Source: Hyphomicrobiales bacterium
Lineage (GTDB): Bacteria; Pseudomonadota; Alphaproteobacteria; Rhizobiales; Devosiaceae
Assembly: GCA_027487555.1 (NCBI GenBank)
Contig: JAIYDI010000028.1
Coordinates: forward strand, 1-64,000
Direction: 5' to 3'
Length of the DNA stretch: 64,000 bases
The notes under the pieces were generated by a model that saw only the letters and a list, made by a program, of their open reading frames with translations, was not told the DNA's origin and did no database searches. The position numbers and the translations under genes are program-made. Positions within the stretch are counted from its first letter, which is position 1. Each line of letters starts with the position of its first letter. This document shows positions 48,378-57,758 of the stretch, one piece after another.

Positions 48378-49295
48378 ATGTTGAATTTGAAGGCGATGGC
48401 TGTTGCTTTGGCCATACTCGGGACCATTGGTCCGGTCGAGGCAGTTCAGACCTATAATGGCGGCGGCATCGGCAAGGGCATGCCGGCCGTGGTGAGCCTC
48501 GGCGGGAACAACCTGCTGATGTTTGTGCGCGGCAGCGACGACGGGCTCTGGTGGCGACGCGGCAATGGCAATGGCGGCGGCTGGACAGAGTTCCAGTCGC
48601 TTGGCGGTGTCCTGAGCTCGGCCCCAAGCTGCGTCGCCTATAACGGCCGGGCCCAGTGCTTTGTGCGCGGCTCGGACGAAGCGCTCTGGACCATCGCCGT
48701 CGACAAGGACGGCGCAAATGACGGCTGGCTGGGACTCGACGGGGTGATCACCAACCAGCCGGGCAGTGCTGTCGCCTCGATCGATGGCGAAACGCAGAGC
48801 CTGTATGCCTTCGGGCGCGGTTCTGATGGCGGGTGGTGGATCCGCGAGAGGAGCATTGACCCTGAAACGGAGCTCTACCCCTGGAAGGATTGGCGGCCGA
48901 CCCTGAACACCGGCTATGCAGCGCCGGGTTGTGCGCCCTACGGCAAGACCGGCGTGGATTGCTATATCCGCTTTCCCGACAATACGATCCGCGAGCTATC
49001 GGGTGCCAATTACCAGGGTGGCCCATTGAGCGTCGTCGAGGGATTGACGAGTTCCGCTCCGTCTGCGGTCAGCAGCCCCAACAAGAAAGTGCTGCGCCTC
49101 TTCGTGCGCGGCCTCGATGACCAACTCTGGATGAACGTGAAGAAATCCGGCGCGTGGGAAGGTTTCAAGTCGCTGAATGTCACGATCCATTCGGGTCCCT
49201 CATGTGCGTGGGAGGCCGACGGCGATATCTGGTGCGGCGCCTTGGAGCCCAACGGCCGGCTACAGATGGTGCGGCTGAAGCCGGGAGACTATTGA
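48378..49295 (+). CDS. Secreted beta-propeller lectin-like protein (305 aa)
   Basis: A signal peptide (LKAMAVALAILGTIGPVEA) is followed by about five or six repeats of the form F-V-R-G-S-D-x-x-L-W (for example LLMFVRGSDDGLWWRRG, AQCFVRGSDEALWTIA, LYAFGRGSDGGWWIRE, LRLFVRGLDDQLWMNV). Each is joined by GWxxLGG-like and SSAPS segments. This is the blade pattern of PLL/tectonin-like propeller lectins that bind fucose or other sugars. Cysteines pair across blades. It is monocistronic; a GGTGGGGATG-type sequence precedes the ATG. Confidence 0.8.
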   Translation: MLNLKAMAVALAILGTIGPVEAVQTYNGGGIGKGMPAVVSLGGNNLLMFVRGSDDGLWWRRGNGNGGGWTEFQSLGGVLSSAPSCVAYNGRAQCFVRGSDEALWTIAVDKDGANDGWLGLDGVITNQPGSAVASIDGETQSLYAFGRGSDGGWWIRERSIDPETELYPWKDWRPTLNTGYAAPGCAPYGKTGVDCYIRFPDNTIRELSGANYQGGPLSVVEGLTSSAPSAVSSPNKKVLRLFVRGLDDQLWMNVKKSGAWEGFKSLNVTIHSGPSCAWEADGDIWCGALEPNGRLQMVRLKPGDY

Positions 49296-49301
49296 GCCCC
49301 G

Positions 49302-50063
49302 TCAGTTGCCGCGATTGGCGAGGTGGGCGCGAATGTCCACCTCGGTTTCCTTCAGATGCGCCCGCATCGCCTCTGCCGACGCTCCGGGTTTCCCCGACTT
49401 GATCGCTTCGAACACCGCCTCGTGCGCGGCAAGCGTCTTGGCACGGGTATGGCCGCGCAGGTGCTGACCGTGCCGGCTCATCGAGAAGCTCGCGCCGAGC
49501 GACCGGTTCATCCCCTCGAACACATAGGCAATGACCCGATTGCCGCTCGCGGTGGCGATGGCTTCGTGGAACTGCAGGTCGAATTCGTGAAACCGCTGCT
49601 CCTCGGGGTCGATGACGGTGCCATCGCTGAGCTCGGCATGGGATTGCCGCATGCCGATCAGCGCCGATTCGATCGCCTGGAGGTTGGCGCGGCTGGCGCG
49701 CTTGGCCGCGAGCGCCGCCGATTGCGTCTCGATGGTCATCCTGAGCTCGATGAGGTCAAACAGGCCCTTGGGGTCATTGCGGACCAGCGACAGCAGAAAG
49801 TCGCCGAAATGCGAGCTGTCCGGCTCGCGTACCACGGCGCGCCGGCCACGACCGACGGCCAGAAGCCCGCGCCCGGTCAGCATCTTGACCGCCTCGCGCA
49901 CCGTAAGGCGGCTGACTGAGAATCGCGTCGCGAGTTCCGCTTCGCTCGGAATGCTTTCGCCGGGAGCAAGTTCGCCAAGCACCATTTCCGCCAGCGCATC
50001 GGCCACATGGGCCGCGGCGGAGAGGCTTGCATCCTCCCTCTGCGTCATGTCCGGACCGGCCAT
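49302..50063 (-). CDS. GntR-family (FadR subfamily) transcriptional regulator
   Basis: The 253-residue protein has the GntR winged helix (EMVLGELAPGESIPSEAELATRF, then VSRLTVREAVKMLTGRGLL, residues 24-85) and an all-helical FadR-type effector domain (FDLIELRMTIETQSAALAAK, FHEFDLQFHEAIATASGNRV). It is divergent from chvE, across 392 bases with two matching TTGTCTGA motifs, one before each gene, so it is likely an autoregulated repressor of the sugar operon (inference). AGGAGAAGG precedes the ATG at 50063. Confidence 0.93.
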   Translation of the reverse strand: MAGPDMTQREDASLSAAAHVADALAEMVLGELAPGESIPSEAELATRFSVSRLTVREAVKMLTGRGLLAVGRGRRAVVREPDSSHFGDFLLSLVRNDPKGLFDLIELRMTIETQSAALAAKRASRANLQAIESALIGMRQSHAELSDGTVIDPEEQRFHEFDLQFHEAIATASGNRVIAYVFEGMNRSLGASFSMSRHGQHLRGHTRAKTLAAHEAVFEAIKSGKPGASAEAMRAHLKETEVDIRAHLANRGN

Positions 50064-50079
50064 GACCTTCTCCTCACAT

Positions 50080-50088
50080 ATCAGACAA
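50080..50088 (-). promoter_or_regulatory. Candidate GntR half-site before gntR
   Basis: ATCAGACAA on the plus strand, TTGTCTGAT on the minus strand, lies 17 bases upstream of the gntR start. An identical copy is at 50255. Confidence 0.4.
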
Positions 50089-50178
50089 GTTCGCGCCACG
50101 TCGTCGGTTGATCCGAGCTTGTGCATGGCAGGCCCCTGTGATGCGAACCCTATAGCGCGCCCGTGATCCGGCGCAAGT

Positions 50179-50190
50179 TGTAACGTTACA
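50179..50190. promoter_or_regulatory. Operator-like palindrome upstream of chvE
   Basis: The perfect 12-base palindrome TGTAACGTTACA has the central CG of LacI-family operators. A related palindrome, GCAACGTTGC, precedes the alpha-mannosidase at 54556. No LacI gene lies in the window. Confidence 0.45.
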
Positions 50191-50254
50191 GCACCCCTTT
50201 GTGCCTTTCGGTAACCGTGTCCGGCGCTGTCTGTATAAGTCACACTTTACACTT

Positions 50255-50263
50255 TTGTCTGAT
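50255..50263 (+). promoter_or_regulatory. Candidate GntR half-site in the chvE promoter
   Basis: TTGTCTGAT at 50255-50263 is the same motif as at 50080-50088 on the other strand and lies in the AT-rich, promoter-like part of the chvE leader. Confidence 0.4.
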
Positions 50264-50455
50264 TACTCTAGGTTCCGGCCGCGCGTTGGAGGACGCGCGG
50301 CGGCGCTTTGTGCGCCGTTCTGGGAGGAGTCACCCGACACCGGGATGACGATCCGCCAGCGCGGGCTTCGCGCCGGGCGGTGCCTCTTGCCATCTCCCCC
50401 TCGCCGGTCTCTCCGGCAGGTGGCCACTCCACAAGGTTTACCCGGGAGGAAACCA

Positions 50456-51526
50456 GTGAAAGCCTTGAAGTTTCTTATGACTGCCGTGACGCTCGGCGCT
50501 GTTGCGCTCAGCGGTTCCGCCTTCGCCCAGGACAAGGGCGCCATCGGCATCGCGATGCCGACCCAGTCGTCGCTGCGCTGGATCTCGGACGGCAACTCGC
50601 TGAAGGCCGAGCTCGAGGCCAAGGGCTATACCGTCGACCTGCAGTACGCTGAAGACGATATCCCGAACCAGCTCTCGCAGATCGAAAACATGGTCACCAA
50701 GGGCGTGAAGGCCCTCGTGATTGCTTCGATCGACGGCACGACCCTGTCGGACATCCTGAAGCAGGCTGGCGATGCCGGCGTGAAGGTCATTGCCTATGAC
50801 CGCCTGATCCGTCAGAGCGCCAATGTCGACTACTACACCACCTTCGACAATTTCAGCGTCGGTGTGCTGCAGGCCAACTCGCTGGTGAAGGGCCTCAAGG
50901 AGCGCTTCCCGAGCACCAAGCCCTGGAACGTCGAGCTGTTCGGCGGCTCGCCGGACGACAACAACGCCTTCTTCTTCTACGACGGCGCGATGAGCGTCCT
51001 GCAGCCGATGATCGACTCGGGCGACATCGTGATCAAGTCCGGCCAGACTGGCATGGACAAGGTCGGTACGCTCCGCTGGGACGGCGCTGTTGCGCAGGCC
51101 CGCATGGACAACATCCTGTCCGCGACCTACTCGGACGGCACCCGCGTCGATGGCGTGCTGGCCCCGTATGACGGCCTCAGCCGCGGCATCATCTCGTCGC
51201 TGCGTGGCGTCGGCTACGGCTCGGGCGATCTCGCCTGGCCGATCGTGACCGGTCAGGATGCCGAGACCCCGTCGGTCAAGGCGATCATCGCCGGCGAGCA
51301 GTACTCGACCGTGTTCAAGGATACCCGCGAACTGGCCAAGACCACGGCCGCTCTGGTTGATACCGTCCTCTCGGGCGGCACGCCGGAAGGCCTCGACACC
51401 AAGACCTACGACAATGGTGTGAAGGTTGTCCCCTCGATCCTGCTGACCCCGTTTGACGTCGATGCGACGAACTACGAGAAGGTCGTCGTCGAGTCGGGCT
51501 ACATCAAGGCCGAAGACCTGAAGTAA
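50456..51526 (+). CDS. chvE: ChvE-type multiple-sugar-binding protein
   Basis: The 356-residue periplasmic sugar-binding protein starts with a signal peptide ([19 protein letters not shown], cleaved before QDKG). It has the fold-type I pattern [55 protein letters not shown] and [13 protein letters not shown], close to ChvE of Agrobacterium and XylF-like proteins for galactose, xylose or glucose. The GTG at 50456 has GGGAGGAAAC upstream. The transporter ATPase and permease follow. The sugar is unproven. Confidence 0.9.
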   Translation: MKALKFLMTAVTLGAVALSGSAFAQDKGAIGIAMPTQSSLRWISDGNSLKAELEAKGYTVDLQYAEDDIPNQLSQIENMVTKGVKALVIASIDGTTLSDILKQAGDAGVKVIAYDRLIRQSANVDYYTTFDNFSVGVLQANSLVKGLKERFPSTKPWNVELFGGSPDDNNAFFFYDGAMSVLQPMIDSGDIVIKSGQTGMDKVGTLRWDGAVAQARMDNILSATYSDGTRVDGVLAPYDGLSRGIISSLRGVGYGSGDLAWPIVTGQDAETPSVKAIIAGEQYSTVFKDTRELAKTTAALVDTVLSGGTPEGLDTKTYDNGVKVVPSILLTPFDVDATNYEKVVVESGYIKAEDLK

Positions 51527-51541
51527 GCTTTAGGGCTTGAG

Positions 51542-51568
51542 GGGCCTCGCGGAAACGCGAGGCCCTTT
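51542..51568 (+). terminator. Hairpin between chvE and gguA
   Basis: GGGCCTCGCG/CGCGAGGCCC (51542-51565) with a 4-base loop is followed by TTTCC. It may partly stop transcription or protect the abundant chvE message, a common arrangement after binding-protein genes. Confidence 0.75.
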
Positions 51569-51627
51569 CCGTTATAGTTGACGTTCTCTAAACATGCGCG
51601 CCAGCCAAGGCTGCGCGATCGGGGCAA

Positions 51628-53172
51628 ATGGGTTTGACGATGACCGAAACCATTCTGGAAATGCGTGACATCACGAAGACCTTTCCAGGTGTGAAGGCGC
51701 TCCAGAATGTGAACCTCGATGTCCGTCGCGCCGAGATCCACGCCATCGTGGGTGAGAACGGTGCTGGCAAGTCGACATTGATGAAGGTGCTGTCCGGCGT
51801 TTATCCGCATGGCTCCTATGACGGTCAGATTGTTTTCGAAGGCGCGGAGTGCCATTTCCGCTCCATCCGCGACAGCGAGCACAAAGGTATCGTGATCATT
51901 CACCAGGAGCTGGCGCTGGTGCCGCTGCTGTCGATCGCCGAGAACATCTTCCTGGGCAACGAACGCGCGACCGCCGGCGTGGTGGATTGGGACGAGACCC
52001 GCGCCGCCGCCGCCGAGGTCCTGAAGAAAGTGGGCCTCAGCGAGGACCCCGACACGCTCATCACCAATATCGGCGTGGGCAAGCAGCAACTGGTGGAAAT
52101 CGCCAAGGCGCTGTCGAAGCAGGTGAAGCTGCTGATCCTCGACGAACCGACCGCCAGCCTGTCCGAAAAGGACAGCGAGGCATTGTTGAACCTGCTGCTC
52201 GAATTCAAGTCGCAGGGGATTTCCTGCATCCTCATCTCGCACAAGCTGAACGAAGTGTCGAAAGTGTCGGACCGGATCACGGTGATCCGCGATGGCCGCA
52301 CCATCGAGACGATGAACAAGGACCAGATTTCCGAGGACCGGATCATCACCTCGATGGTGGGACGTTCGCTCGAGGATCGCTACCCGGCGCGTTCGCCCAA
52401 GATCGGCGAGGTGGTGTTCGAGGTGAAGAACTGGTCCGTTTATCACCCGCAGCATCGCGACCGTCAGGTGATCAAGAATATCGACATCAACATCAAGAAG
52501 GGCGAAGTCGTCGGCATCGCCGGGTTGATGGGCTCCGGGCGCACCGAGTTCGCGATGAGCCTGTTCGGACGCTCCTACGGGCAGAAGATCACCGGCGAAG
52601 TGCGCCTCCACGGCCAACCGGTCGATACCTCGACGGTGGAGAAGGCAGTGGCCACGGGCATTGCCTACGCCACCGAGGACCGCAAGACCTACGGTTTGAA
52701 CCTGATCGACCATATCAAGCACAATACGACCATCGCCAACCTCGTCGGCGTCTCGCGCTGGGGTGTGATCGACGACCTGCGCGAGATGGACGTCGCCAAC
52801 GACTATCGCAAGAAGACCAATATCCGCTCATCCAGCGTCTACCAGACGACCGGCAACCTGTCGGGTGGCAACCAGCAGAAGGTGGTGTTGTCGAAGTGGC
52901 TCTTCGCGAACCCCGAACTGCTGATCCTCGACGAGCCGACACGCGGCATTGACGTCGGCGCCAAGTACGAAATTTACACCATCATCAGCCAGCTGGCCGC
53001 CCAGGGTAAGGCCATCCTCGTGATCTCGTCGGAAATGCCAGAGCTGCTTGGCATTACCGACCGCCTCTACGTGATGAACGAGGGCCGGATCGTCGGTGAA
53101 ATGCCGACCATGGAGGCCAGCCAGGAAAAGATCATGCGCACCATCGTGCGCGCAGAAGGGAAGGCATCATGA
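51628..53172 (+). CDS. gguA: Sugar ABC transporter ATP-binding protein (two-domain)
   Basis: The 514-residue protein has two ABC domains, as in the sugar importers RbsA and XylG. The N half has Walker [17 protein letters not shown] and Walker [14 protein letters not shown]. The C half has a degenerate P-loop [14 protein letters not shown], a full signature [16 protein letters not shown] and [15 protein letters not shown]. It energises the ChvE-linked importer. Start choice: the ATG at 51628 (GGGGC upstream) or the one four codons later. Its stop overlaps the permease start (ATGA at 53169). Confidence 0.93.
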   Translation: MGLTMTETILEMRDITKTFPGVKALQNVNLDVRRAEIHAIVGENGAGKSTLMKVLSGVYPHGSYDGQIVFEGAECHFRSIRDSEHKGIVIIHQELALVPLLSIAENIFLGNERATAGVVDWDETRAAAAEVLKKVGLSEDPDTLITNIGVGKQQLVEIAKALSKQVKLLILDEPTASLSEKDSEALLNLLLEFKSQGISCILISHKLNEVSKVSDRITVIRDGRTIETMNKDQISEDRIITSMVGRSLEDRYPARSPKIGEVVFEVKNWSVYHPQHRDRQVIKNIDINIKKGEVVGIAGLMGSGRTEFAMSLFGRSYGQKITGEVRLHGQPVDTSTVEKAVATGIAYATEDRKTYGLNLIDHIKHNTTIANLVGVSRWGVIDDLREMDVANDYRKKTNIRSSSVYQTTGNLSGGNQQKVVLSKWLFANPELLILDEPTRGIDVGAKYEIYTIISQLAAQGKAILVISSEMPELLGITDRLYVMNEGRIVGEMPTMEASQEKIMRTIVRAEGKAS

Positions 53173-54437
53173 CCACAGAGACCATGCCGCAGGGGTCAAC
53201 ACCCCCAGCGTCCGGTGCTGCCAAATCGTCGATTTGGAGCGCGTTGCAGGCCAATATCCGCGATTACGGCCTGTTGCTGGTGCTCATCCTCATCATGGTG
53301 TTTTTCCAGTTCGTCACCAATGGCGTGCTGTTCAAGCCGCTCAACCTGACGAACATCATCCTGCAGAACAGCTACATCATCGTGATGGCGTTGGGCATGC
53401 TTCTGGTGATCGTCGCTGGCCATATCGACCTGAGCGTCGGCTCGGTGTCGGGCTTCATCGGTGCGCTCGCGGCCATGCTGATGATCGGCTGGAATTTCCC
53501 GCCGGAACTCGCGTTCCTCGCCAACCCCATTGTTGCGGGCATAATCTGCCTGGCGGTGGGAACGCTGGTCGGCTTCGCGCAGGGCTATCTCATTGCCTAT
53601 TACCGCATCCCGAGCTTCATCGTGACGCTGGCCGGCATGCTGATCTTCAAGGGCCTGTCGCTCGCCATTCTTGCCGGCAAGTCGGTCGGCCCGTTCCCGC
53701 CCGAATTCCAATTGCTCTCCGCCGGCTTCATACCAGACCTGTTTGGGCCGATCAGCCTGCCGCTCGGCGGCGCGCAGCCGGTGAACCTGCATACCACCAC
53801 GCTGGTGATCGGCGTCGTTGCGGTGCTGACCATGATCCTCATGGCGGCCCGCTCCCGCTCGCGCCGTTCGGCGCGCGGCTACGAGACAGAGCCAGTCGGC
53901 CTGTTCGTGGCCAAGAATATCGTGATCGGTGGCCTGATCCTGTTCTTCACCTACATGCTGGCGTCCTACAAGGGCCTGCCAAACGTGCTGGTGGTGATGG
54001 GCGTGCTGATCGGCGTCTTCGTGTTTCTCACCAAGCGCCTGACCTTCGGCCGCCGCATCTATGCCATGGGTGGCAACCTGAAAGCTGCTGCGCTTTCCGG
54101 CATCAAGACCGAGCGGCTGACCTTCTACATCTTCGGCATCATGGGTGCGCTCGCCGCCCTTGCCGGGATGATCTATGCGGCGCGCCTCAACTCGGCAACG
54201 CCAAAGGCCGGGCAGGGGCTCGAACTCGACGTGATCGCGGCCGTGTTCATCGGCGGAGCATCGGCGCTTGGCGGTGTGGGGCAGGTGGCCGGCGCGGTGA
54301 TCGGTGCGTTCATCATGGGCGTCATGAACAACGGCATGTCGATCATGGGCATCAATATCGACCTGCAGCAGATGATCAAGGGCGTCGTGCTGCTCGCCGC
54401 GGTGTTCTTCGACCTCTACAACAAGAACAAGGCCTGA
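53169..54437 (+). CDS. gguB: Sugar ABC transporter permease
   Basis: The 422-residue membrane protein has about ten hydrophobic segments. [39 protein letters not shown] and [20 protein letters not shown] are the BPD_transp_2 (RbsC/XylH) family sequences. Its start overlaps the ATPase stop, giving a chvE-gguA-gguB operon. A perfect terminator follows at 54484. The N-terminal 35 residues (Ser/Pro/Thr-rich) are a cytosolic extension. Confidence 0.93.
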   Translation: MTTETMPQGSTPPASGAAKSSIWSALQANIRDYGLLLVLILIMVFFQFVTNGVLFKPLNLTNIILQNSYIIVMALGMLLVIVAGHIDLSVGSVSGFIGALAAMLMIGWNFPPELAFLANPIVAGIICLAVGTLVGFAQGYLIAYYRIPSFIVTLAGMLIFKGLSLAILAGKSVGPFPPEFQLLSAGFIPDLFGPISLPLGGAQPVNLHTTTLVIGVVAVLTMILMAARSRSRRSARGYETEPVGLFVAKNIVIGGLILFFTYMLASYKGLPNVLVVMGVLIGVFVFLTKRLTFGRRIYAMGGNLKAAALSGIKTERLTFYIFGIMGALAALAGMIYAARLNSATPKAGQGLELDVIAAVFIGGASALGGVGQVAGAVIGAFIMGVMNNGMSIMGINIDLQQMIKGVVLLAAVFFDLYNKNKA

Positions 54438-54483
54438 CCGCGCCCGAGGCAGGCCAACGCCCCTACGACAGCAGTTCTGTGGG

Positions 54484-54514
54484 AAAAGGGGAGACCTCGC
54501 GGTCTCCCCTTTTT
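54484..54514 (+). terminator. Intrinsic terminator of the chvE-gguA-gguB operon
   Basis: AAAAGGGGAGACC and GGTCTCCCCTTTT form a perfect 13-bp stem with a 4-base loop (54484-54513), ending in TTTTT. Confidence 0.92.
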
Positions 54515-54555
54515 GTTCACTAGGCTAGCAAGAGCCGCTGTGCTTTAGCTGCGCC

Positions 54556-54565
54556 GCAACGTTGC
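54556..54565. promoter_or_regulatory. Operator-like palindrome upstream of the alpha-mannosidase gene
   Basis: GCAACGTTGC is a perfect 10-base palindrome ending 14 bases before the start at 54580. It shares the AACGTT centre and flanking C/A with TGTAACGTTACA upstream of chvE, which suggests a shared regulator (inference). Confidence 0.4.
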
Positions 54566-54579
54566 AAGAGGTATTCTCC

Positions 54580-57500
54580 ATGGCACTCACGCTCTCGCAG
54601 CGGCTGGATCGAATCGCGGTTCGGCTGCAGGAAGTTTACTGCTGGCGCGAGCGCGCCGCTGTGGCGATCTCAGACTGGACTTTCGACGGGGCGCCGCTGG
54701 CCCTCGGCCAGTTCTGGCCCGCGCGTGAGGGCGCGCATCGCCTGCAGGCGCTGGCCGCCGCGCCGCAGAGCTGGCCGCTCAACGAGACCCGCCTCGTGCT
54801 CGACCTTGGCGGCGAAGCGCTGGTGAAGCTTGTGCACGGCACTGGCGATATCGTGCAGCAGGGCAACGACCCCTACCACCGCGAATTCGCGGTGAAGTCG
54901 CATGGCTTCGGCATCGACGCCGAAGTGGTGGCGCGCCTGCCATTCGGCGAACCGGTGCGCGAGCCGCGCCTCAACGCCGCGCGCGTGATGTGGCTCGACG
55001 TCGCCGTGGACGCCTTCCACCAGCGCGTCAGCCTCGTTCAGGAAGCGGCGCTGAAGCTCGGCGAGCACGAGGTGGTGGCGCACCTGATCGCGGCGGCGGA
55101 GCAGGCGCTGCTGGCGCTCGACTGGCCGTCCGCGACGCAAGATTATGTCGCGCGCTTCGCGCCGCATCCGCAGCAGCAGAAGATCTGGGAGTTGCCAAAG
55201 CTCAAGGCCGATCCGGCGGCCCTCAATGACGCGCAGCGCCAAAGTGTCATCGATGCCGACGCAGCGCTCGTTGCGCGGCTCAAGCAGTTGCAGGCAATCT
55301 ATCCGCCGCAGGGCAAGATCGCGCTCACCGGCCACGCCCATATCGATCTCGCCTGGCTCTGGCCCTACAATGAAACCCGCCGGAAGATGCGGCGCACCTT
55401 CTCGACCGCCGTGGCGCTGATGGACGCGGAGGGCCCCGAATCAGCCTTCCGCTTCAACCAGTCGACCGCGCATTTTTACCAGCAGATGGCCGAAGATGAC
55501 CCGGACCTGCTGGTGGCGATAAAGGCCAAGGTGAAGGAGGGCGGCTGGGAAACCGTCGGTGGCATGTGGGTCGAGCCCGATACCACCATGCCGGCGGGCG
55601 AGAGCCTTGCGCGGCAGCTGCTCTATGGCCAGCGTTATTTCGAGCGCGAGTTCGGGGTGCGGCACAAGGTATGCTGGTTGCCCGATTGCTTCGGCTTCTC
55701 TGCTGCGATACCGCAATTGCTGCTGCAGGCCGGAATCGAGAGTTTTTTCACCCACAAGGTAGTGTGGAACGAGACCAACAGCTTCCCCAACGATCTGTTC
55801 TGGTGGCAGGGGCTCGATGGCAGCAAGGTGCTGACTCACACCTTCCACAACCCGCGCGGTGGCTATAACGGCATTGTCGGGCCGGAGGCGCATATCGCCA
55901 CCTGGCGCAACTTCAAGCAGAAGGTCAGCCACGACGAAACGCTGCTCGCCGTCGGCTATGGCGATGGCGGCGGCGGCGTGAGCCCCGAAATGCTGCAGCG
56001 CGAAAAGATGCTGCGCGATTTCCCGACGCTGCCCGCGGCGCGCTGGGACACGGTCGACGATTTCTTCGCACGGGCGCAGCAGACAGCGGCCAGGGAAAAG
56101 CTGCCGACCTGGGCCGGCGAGATCTATCTCGAAACGCACCGCGCCACCTTCACGACGCAGAGCGCCACCAAGAAGGCGCATCGCCAGGCCGAGCGCGCGC
56201 TGGTGACCGCCGAGACACTGGGTGCTCTCGCAACCCTGCTCGGCGCCGAAGCGCCTGAAAGCCTGGAGCATATCTGGCGTGTCGTGCTGAAGAACGAGTT
56301 CCACGATATCCTGCCCGGCTCCTCGATCGCCGAAGTCTATGAAGATGCCGAGCGCGAGCTGAACGACGCGCATGGCCGCGCGCTCGCCCGGCAGCAGATG
56401 GCGCTTTCGACCATCGTCAAGCGCCTGCCGGATGGCGAGCTGGCCGACGCCATCGTGGTGGTGAACCCCTCGCTGCATCGTCGGCCGGTGCGGGTGCGCA
56501 CAACCGATGGGGCTGTGTATTCTACCCCCGACAGTGTGGCGCCGCTCGGCATTCGCGTGTTCTCGCGCGCCGAACTGACGCCACTGGCTGGCCTTGGCGT
56601 CAGCGAAAGCCATATCGAGAATGCGCATCTGCGCGTCGAGATCGGCAAGGATGGCGCGGTGGCGCGGCTGATCCACAAGGCGACGGGTCGTGACGCGCTC
56701 GCCGGTCGCGGCAACCAGCTCTGGGTCTATACCAACGACAAGCCGCGCCATTACGACGCCTGGGACGTGGAGGACGACTACGCCCTGAAGGCTGAGGAAC
56801 TCGTCAGCCCCGAGAGCATCAAGGTTTCCGAGGATAGCCCGACCCGCGCCGCTATCCGTGTTGTGAAGCGGTTCCGCGCCTCGACCATCACCCAGACCTA
56901 TGTGCTCGAAGCCAACGGTACCCGCCTCGATGTCGTCACCGAGATCGACTGGCACGATCGCCATTGCCTGCTGCGCACGCTGACTCCGGTGGCTGTCCAT
57001 ACCGGCGAGGCGACGTTCGAGCATGCCCATGGCGTGGTGAAGCGCGCGACCCACGACAACACCAGCTGGGAGGCGGCTCAGTTTGAGGTACCCGCGCATC
57101 GCTTTGTCGACATGAGCGAGCCGGGCTTCGGCGTGGCGCTGCTCAATGACGCCAAGTACGGCCACAGTGCCAAGGGCAATGTGCTGGGCCTGAGCCTCGT
57201 GCGCGGGCCTGTTTATCCAGATCCACTGGCCGATGAGGGCGGGCAGCGCTTCACCTACGCGCTCTATCCACATGTCGGTGAATGGTATCAGGGCCATGTG
57301 CGCGAGGAGGCGGAGGATCTGAACCAGCCACTCCTCGCGACCACGGCGACGGGCCTCGCGCCGGTGGAACTCGCGCCGCTGAAGCTGGAGGGCATACCGG
57401 CAGCGCTCTCCGGCCTGAAGGGTGCGGAGGACGGCAATGGCCTGATCCTCCGCGTCTACGAGCCTTCCGGCCGCCGTGGCGATTTCCATGTCGCTCCGGC

Positions 57501-57615
57501 GGAAGGCTGGACGACGTCCGGGCCGCTCAGCATCCTCGAAGAGCCCATGCAGCGCCGTCACGCGACGGATCTCGCGCCGTTCGAGCTGCGGACGTGGCGC
57601 CTGAGCAAGATGTAA
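54580..57615 (+). CDS. GH38 alpha-mannosidase (1011 aa)
   Basis: The enzyme hydrolyses alpha-mannosides in the cytoplasm. The catalytic domain has the zinc motif TGHAHIDLAWLWPYNE (near residue 250) and the nucleophile region VCWLPDCFGFSAAIPQLL (near 366). Further signatures are HKVVWNETNSFPNDLFWWQG and VGYGDGGGGVSP, and a beta-rich C-terminus follows. The length matches bacterial GH38. The ATG at 54580 has AGAGGT upstream. Neighbours are the sugar importer and an operator-like palindrome, so it probably acts on imported mannosides (inference). Confidence 0.95.
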   Translation: MALTLSQRLDRIAVRLQEVYCWRERAAVAISDWTFDGAPLALGQFWPAREGAHRLQALAAAPQSWPLNETRLVLDLGGEALVKLVHGTGDIVQQGNDPYHREFAVKSHGFGIDAEVVARLPFGEPVREPRLNAARVMWLDVAVDAFHQRVSLVQEAALKLGEHEVVAHLIAAAEQALLALDWPSATQDYVARFAPHPQQQKIWELPKLKADPAALNDAQRQSVIDADAALVARLKQLQAIYPPQGKIALTGHAHIDLAWLWPYNETRRKMRRTFSTAVALMDAEGPESAFRFNQSTAHFYQQMAEDDPDLLVAIKAKVKEGGWETVGGMWVEPDTTMPAGESLARQLLYGQRYFEREFGVRHKVCWLPDCFGFSAAIPQLLLQAGIESFFTHKVVWNETNSFPNDLFWWQGLDGSKVLTHTFHNPRGGYNGIVGPEAHIATWRNFKQKVSHDETLLAVGYGDGGGGVSPEMLQREKMLRDFPTLPAARWDTVDDFFARAQQTAAREKLPTWAGEIYLETHRATFTTQSATKKAHRQAERALVTAETLGALATLLGAEAPESLEHIWRVVLKNEFHDILPGSSIAEVYEDAERELNDAHGRALARQQMALSTIVKRLPDGELADAIVVVNPSLHRRPVRVRTTDGAVYSTPDSVAPLGIRVFSRAELTPLAGLGVSESHIENAHLRVEIGKDGAVARLIHKATGRDALAGRGNQLWVYTNDKPRHYDAWDVEDDYALKAEELVSPESIKVSEDSPTRAAIRVVKRFRASTITQTYVLEANGTRLDVVTEIDWHDRHCLLRTLTPVAVHTGEATFEHAHGVVKRATHDNTSWEAAQFEVPAHRFVDMSEPGFGVALLNDAKYGHSAKGNVLGLSLVRGPVYPDPLADEGGQRFTYALYPHVGEWYQGHVREEAEDLNQPLLATTATGLAPVELAPLKLEGIPAALSGLKGAEDGNGLILRVYEPSGRRGDFHVAPAEGWTTSGPLSILEEPMQRRHATDLAPFELRTWRLSKM

Positions 57616-57642
57616 GGAACGACCGGTTCTCTTGCTTCGTCG

Positions 57643-57734
57643 TTCGACAAGCTCACGATGAGGACGCTCAGCGTGAGGACCAGGTAGGATCCGGCATCCG
57701 AGTAGCCTCGCCCTGAACTTGTCGAAGGGCGAGG
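57643..57734. repeat. Dispersed palindromic repeat, copy 4, with hairpin
   Basis: TTCGACAAGCTCACGATGAG (from 57643) is followed by a perfect stem CCTCGCCCT/AGGGCGAGG (57706-57734) whose loop GAACTTGTCGA repeats the core. It lies between the alpha-mannosidase and sulfurtransferase genes, which converge. It belongs to the same family as 5547 and 39536. Confidence 0.65.
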
Positions 57735-57758
57735 CGTTACATTACGTCTTGGTCAGCC

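Larger units (their letters stand above)
50064..50455. other. Intergenic control region between gntR and chvE
   Basis: This 392-base stretch holds two ATCAGACAA/TTGTCTGAT motifs (50080 and 50255), a perfect palindrome TGTAACGTTACA (50179-50190) and a roughly 190-base, GC-rich chvE leader with hairpins such as CCGCGCGT/ACGCGCGG and CGGCGC/GCGCCG. A credible -35/-10 pair is not clear. The area around 50235-50270 is the most AT-rich and the likeliest promoter. Confidence 0.5.

Noticed and set aside
55441..57561. A 706-codon open frame on the minus strand opposite the alpha-mannosidase
   Set aside because: It is antisense to the GH38 gene, has no ribosome-binding site and has a composition typical of reverse-frame artefacts.
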